Below, piece by piece: positions 61,771-64,000 of a stretch of 64,000 bases of DNA (the stretch's first letter is position 1; each line of letters opens with the position of its first letter). The stretch lies in the NCBI GenBank assembly GCA_963576725.1, contig OY755247.1, positions 11,861,034 through 11,925,033 of the forward strand, given 5' to 3'. The stretch is from Azorinus chamasolen (Eukaryota; Mollusca; Bivalvia; Cardiida; Solecurtidae). Both the position numbers and the translations under genes were made by a program. Under the pieces are notes generated by a model that saw only the letters and a program-made list of their open reading frames with translations, was not told where the DNA came from and made no database searches.

Positions 61771-62175
61771 TTAACCCTTTCCTCCATGAATATTCATGTA
61801 AGACATCATGAATATTAATTAGATAAATTGTTATAATAGCACATGAACATAGATGTGTTTGGCTACAACAGAAACTGTAGAATCATATCTATATTACATC
61901 ATAAGCAAACAGAGTAGATCCACCAGGAGTCGTCTGGGTCCATGCTTATAAAACTTTTAGTTGAGTCTGAGAACGTTCTCAAGCATTTGATTGGTCAGAT
62001 TTGAGCCTTTGGCTCAAATCTGACCAATCAAAAGCTTGAGAACTCAAATCTGACCAATCAAAAGCTTGAGAACGAAACTCAGACTCAACTAAAAGCTTTA
62101 TAAGCATGGACCCAGATCAGGATTTACTCTTTTGGCAAAGGCATAGAAAGGTGTATTTATGGAGCACTGGGTTAA
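61771..62175 (-). mobile_element. Subfamily C MITE (reverse) carrying foldback G
   Basis: TTAACCCTTTCCTCCATGAA to ATGGAGCACTGGGTTAA. The hairpin arm CCACCAGGAGTCGTCTGGGT is interrupted at 61936 by family G and resumes with CCCAGATCAGGATTTACTC. Confidence 0.85.
61936..62113. repeat. Foldback family G, copy 2, nested in a MITE hairpin
   Basis: GGGTCCATGCTTATAAAAC is inverted as CTTTATAAGCATGGACCC; interior GATTGGTCAGATTTGAG in both orientations. High similarity to 50717-50912. Confidence 0.88.
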
Positions 62176-62208
62176 GCAGTCACTTGTCTTCAACAATATA
62201 TGCTTTCC

Positions 62209-62385
62209 TTAACCCTTTCCCTGTTCTATACTTATTTAAATTTTCAATACCTCCTGAATATTCATGGACAAAATAGTTAAAATGAATAGAGAAGGTATAA
62301 CATTGTAGCCATTTTAGAAACTAAAGAAACAGATTCAATTACTTAGCTACTAGAGCAGACCCTGATCAGATGGCTCATCTCAAGA
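62209..62385 (-). mobile_element. Subfamily A MITE (reverse), 3' truncated
   Basis: TTAACCCTTTCCCTGTTCTA through GAGCAGACCCTGATCAGATG, cut at the apex (GGCTCATCTC). Confidence 0.75.
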
Positions 62386-62569
62386 TTGGTTTCAAAGTTT
62401 GGTGTTCATAAAAGTTCTGTCTCAAACTTGATCCTAATACCAGTCTCAATTTGAGAAAGATTCATGTACACATGTAAGAAATAATGTCATCATGAATATT
62501 AATTAACTAATACTTTTATATTGGCATTGAATACATGTAATTTAGACCATGTCAGCAGAATCAAACTGA

Positions 62570-62798
62570 TTAACCCTTTCCTCCATAGGCTAATTTTAGA
62601 CCCAACCTCTTTGAAATAATCTACCGAAAAGGACTATTAACTAGAGAAAAGGAAAATTTTAGAATTTTGTAGTTTGAATCCATTGTGATAAATAGAGCAT
62701 TTGCTCCTATAAGAGCAAATGCTTTATTTATCACAATGGCTTCAAGAAGTGACTTTTACAGAGGCATAGAAAGGCGTATTTATGGAGGAAAGGGTTAA
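62570..62798 (-). mobile_element. TTAA MITE, subfamily B (reverse), full length (229 bp)
   Basis: TTAA at 62570-62573 and 62795-62798; apex CTCCTATAAGAG near 62711. Confidence 0.92.
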
Positions 62799-62913
62799 AA
62801 AGCTCCTGTAGCAGACCTTTGATCAGGGTTTGCCAGAGGTTTGCTTATGGTAATATATAAATCTTATTCAGTATCTGCAATGTTTTCAAAAGCTATTATA
62901 AAAACTCAACACA

Positions 62914-63158
62914 TTAACCCGTTTATTTCCATATAAATGTGTTTTAATGCAAATGCAAACAGCATAGACCCAGATCAGAAGGCTCCTATTCGAGCTATCT
63001 GATCAGGGCCTGTTCTGTTTGCTAGTGGAATTTGAAAGATTGGTTTCTTTACTTTCTAAAATGGCTACAATTTATCACCTTCCATGTTTCATTATAGCTA
63101 TTTTGTCTAGGAATGTTCTGTAGGTATTGCAATTTGGAGTAAATATAGAACTGGGAAA
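62914..63158 (+). mobile_element. TTAA MITE, subfamily A, right end cut by a B element
   Basis: TTAACCCGTTTATTTCCATA; apex CTCCTATTCGAGC near 62987; runs to AGAACTGGGA and then directly into B sequence. Confidence 0.82.
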
Positions 63159-63361
63159 TAAATACGCCTTTCTACGCCTCTGTAATAGTCACTTCTTGAA
63201 ACCATTGTGAAAAAAATAGAGCATTAAATTTTGCTCTATTTATCACAATAGTTTCTATACTACACAATTATAACATTTTCCTTTTCTCTAGTAAATGCTT
63301 CTTTTCAGTAGATTCACTCAAAGAGGTTGGGTCTAAAACAGCCTATGGAGGAAAGGGTTAA
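63159..63361 (+). mobile_element. TTAA MITE, subfamily B, left end missing
   Basis: AATAAATACGCCTTTCTACG; hairpin altered at the apex (GAGCATTAAATTTTGCTC) so CTCC/GGAG is lost; ends GGAGGAAAGGGTTAA. Confidence 0.82.
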
Positions 63362-63641
63362 CAGTAGATTCACTCAAAGAGGTTGGGTCTAAAACAGCCC
63401 ATGGAGGAAAGGGTTAACAGTAGATTCACTCAAAGAGGTTGGGTCTAATACAGCCTATGGAGGAAAGGGTTAACAGTAGATTCACTCAAAGAGGTTGGGT
63501 CTAAAACAGCCTATGGAGGAAAGGGTTAACAGTAGATTCACTCAAAGAGGTTGGGTCTAAAACAGCCCATGGAGGAAAGGGTTAACAGTAGATTCACTCA
63601 AAGAGGTTGGGTCTAAAACAGCCCATGGAGGAAAGGGTTAA
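63306..63641 (+). repeat. 56-bp satellite, 6 copies, made from the B MITE right end
   Basis: Exact 56-bp period: copies start at 63306, 63362, 63418, 63474, 63530 and 63586. Each runs CAGTAGATTCACTCAAAGAG to GGAAAGGGTTAA, i.e. the outer 56 bp of the B element including its TTAA. Copies differ at only one or two positions (TATGG / CATGG). Confidence 0.96.
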
Positions 63642-63734
63642 GGAAACCACATCCAGATCTTATTTAGGAACCCAACCAGTTTTCATGTTGAGGAGGAACA
63701 GCAAACAAAACATTGGCTGGTATTTACATGGGTT

Positions 63735-63812
63735 CACCAAACAGAGCAGACTCTGATCAGAGGGCTCCTTCAGGATCCCTTTGACCTGCATCTACACTGT
63801 TTGCCTATCTGT
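63735..63812. mobile_element. A/C hairpin fragment
   Basis: CCAAACAGAGCAGACTCTGA arm, apex CTCCTTCAGGATC near 63768, partner CTACACTGTTTGCC. Confidence 0.65.
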
Positions 63813-63813
63813 T

Positions 63814-64000
63814 TTAACCCATTCCCTCATAGGCTATTTTTAGATCCAACCACTTTGAATAAATCTACGAAAAAGGAGCATTAACTAGAGAAAAGGAAAT
63901 TTTCAGAATTTTGTAGTCTGAAACCATTGTGATAAATAGAGCATTTGCTCCTATAGTAGCAAATGCTCTATTTATCACAATGGTTTCAAGAAGTGGTTAT
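63814..64000 (-). mobile_element. TTAA MITE, subfamily B (reverse), cut by the window end
   Basis: TTAACCCATTCCCTCATAGG at the left, apex CTCCTATAGTAGC near 63951, partner arm ending CACAATGGTTTCAAGAAGTG. Confidence 0.9.

Overview
This is a eukaryotic (animal) genomic window. The best guess is a bivalve mollusc. It holds two intron-containing genes in a dense mass of non-autonomous transposable elements. The bivalve guess rests on (i) elements that open CAAGAGGGCC, close GGTGAGCTAAAA and carry a core array of about 165 bp, an architecture matching what I recall of 'pearl'/Helentron-type elements of oysters and clams; (ii) tRNA-derived SINEs; and (iii) L2/CR1-like LINE remnants. No organism is named in the sequence, so this is inference.

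Genes. (1) PSMB3, the 20S proteasome subunit beta type-3, lies on the + strand at 2800-10535, with five coding exons visible. The coding length closes at exactly 205 residues if exon 1 supplies only the ATG. A 3'UTR exon probably follows at 12303-12630. (2) An unnamed gene on the - strand runs from 60587 down to 51212 in five exons, all phase 1-1. The first two visible exons together make a death-domain-like fold. The remaining three encode a Ser/Gln/Asp-rich tail with a duplicated 84-residue block. Its 5' end was not found.

Repeats. Introns and intergenic DNA are packed with palindromic MITEs. Three subfamilies (called A, B and C here) are 230-250 bp long, start TTAACCC(T/A)TT, end in the inverted copy, and are bounded by TTAA. 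This is the signature of piggyBac-type transposition. Each has a central 65-70 bp hairpin. A fourth family (D and variant D') has different ends (TACAGTAAAAC...GTTTTACTGTA, TA target). All of them, although otherwise unrelated, share the same hairpin apex CTCC-TNNA-GGAG. Family E is another palindromic element with AGAGCTCCAGATAA ends.

Layout: 1-2.8 kb, upstream sequence with a 360-bp tandem duplication and a split SINE; 2.8-12.6 kb, PSMB3 with MITE-filled introns; 12.6-19 kb, MITEs, two tandem-core elements and foldbacks; 19.6-27.9 kb, a duplicon array containing a 1.7-kb giant palindrome and a hAT-like insertion; 28-29.3 kb, a LINE 3' end; 29.4-34.2 kb, a SINE and a large pearl-like element invaded by MITEs; 34.2-50 kb, MITEs, a mariner relic, young satellites and a minisatellite; 50.2-50.6 kb, a tRNA-like inverted pair; 51.2-60.6 kb, the death-domain-like gene; 60.6-64 kb, MITEs and a 56-bp satellite made from a MITE end. 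No transposase for the TTAA elements is visible here.
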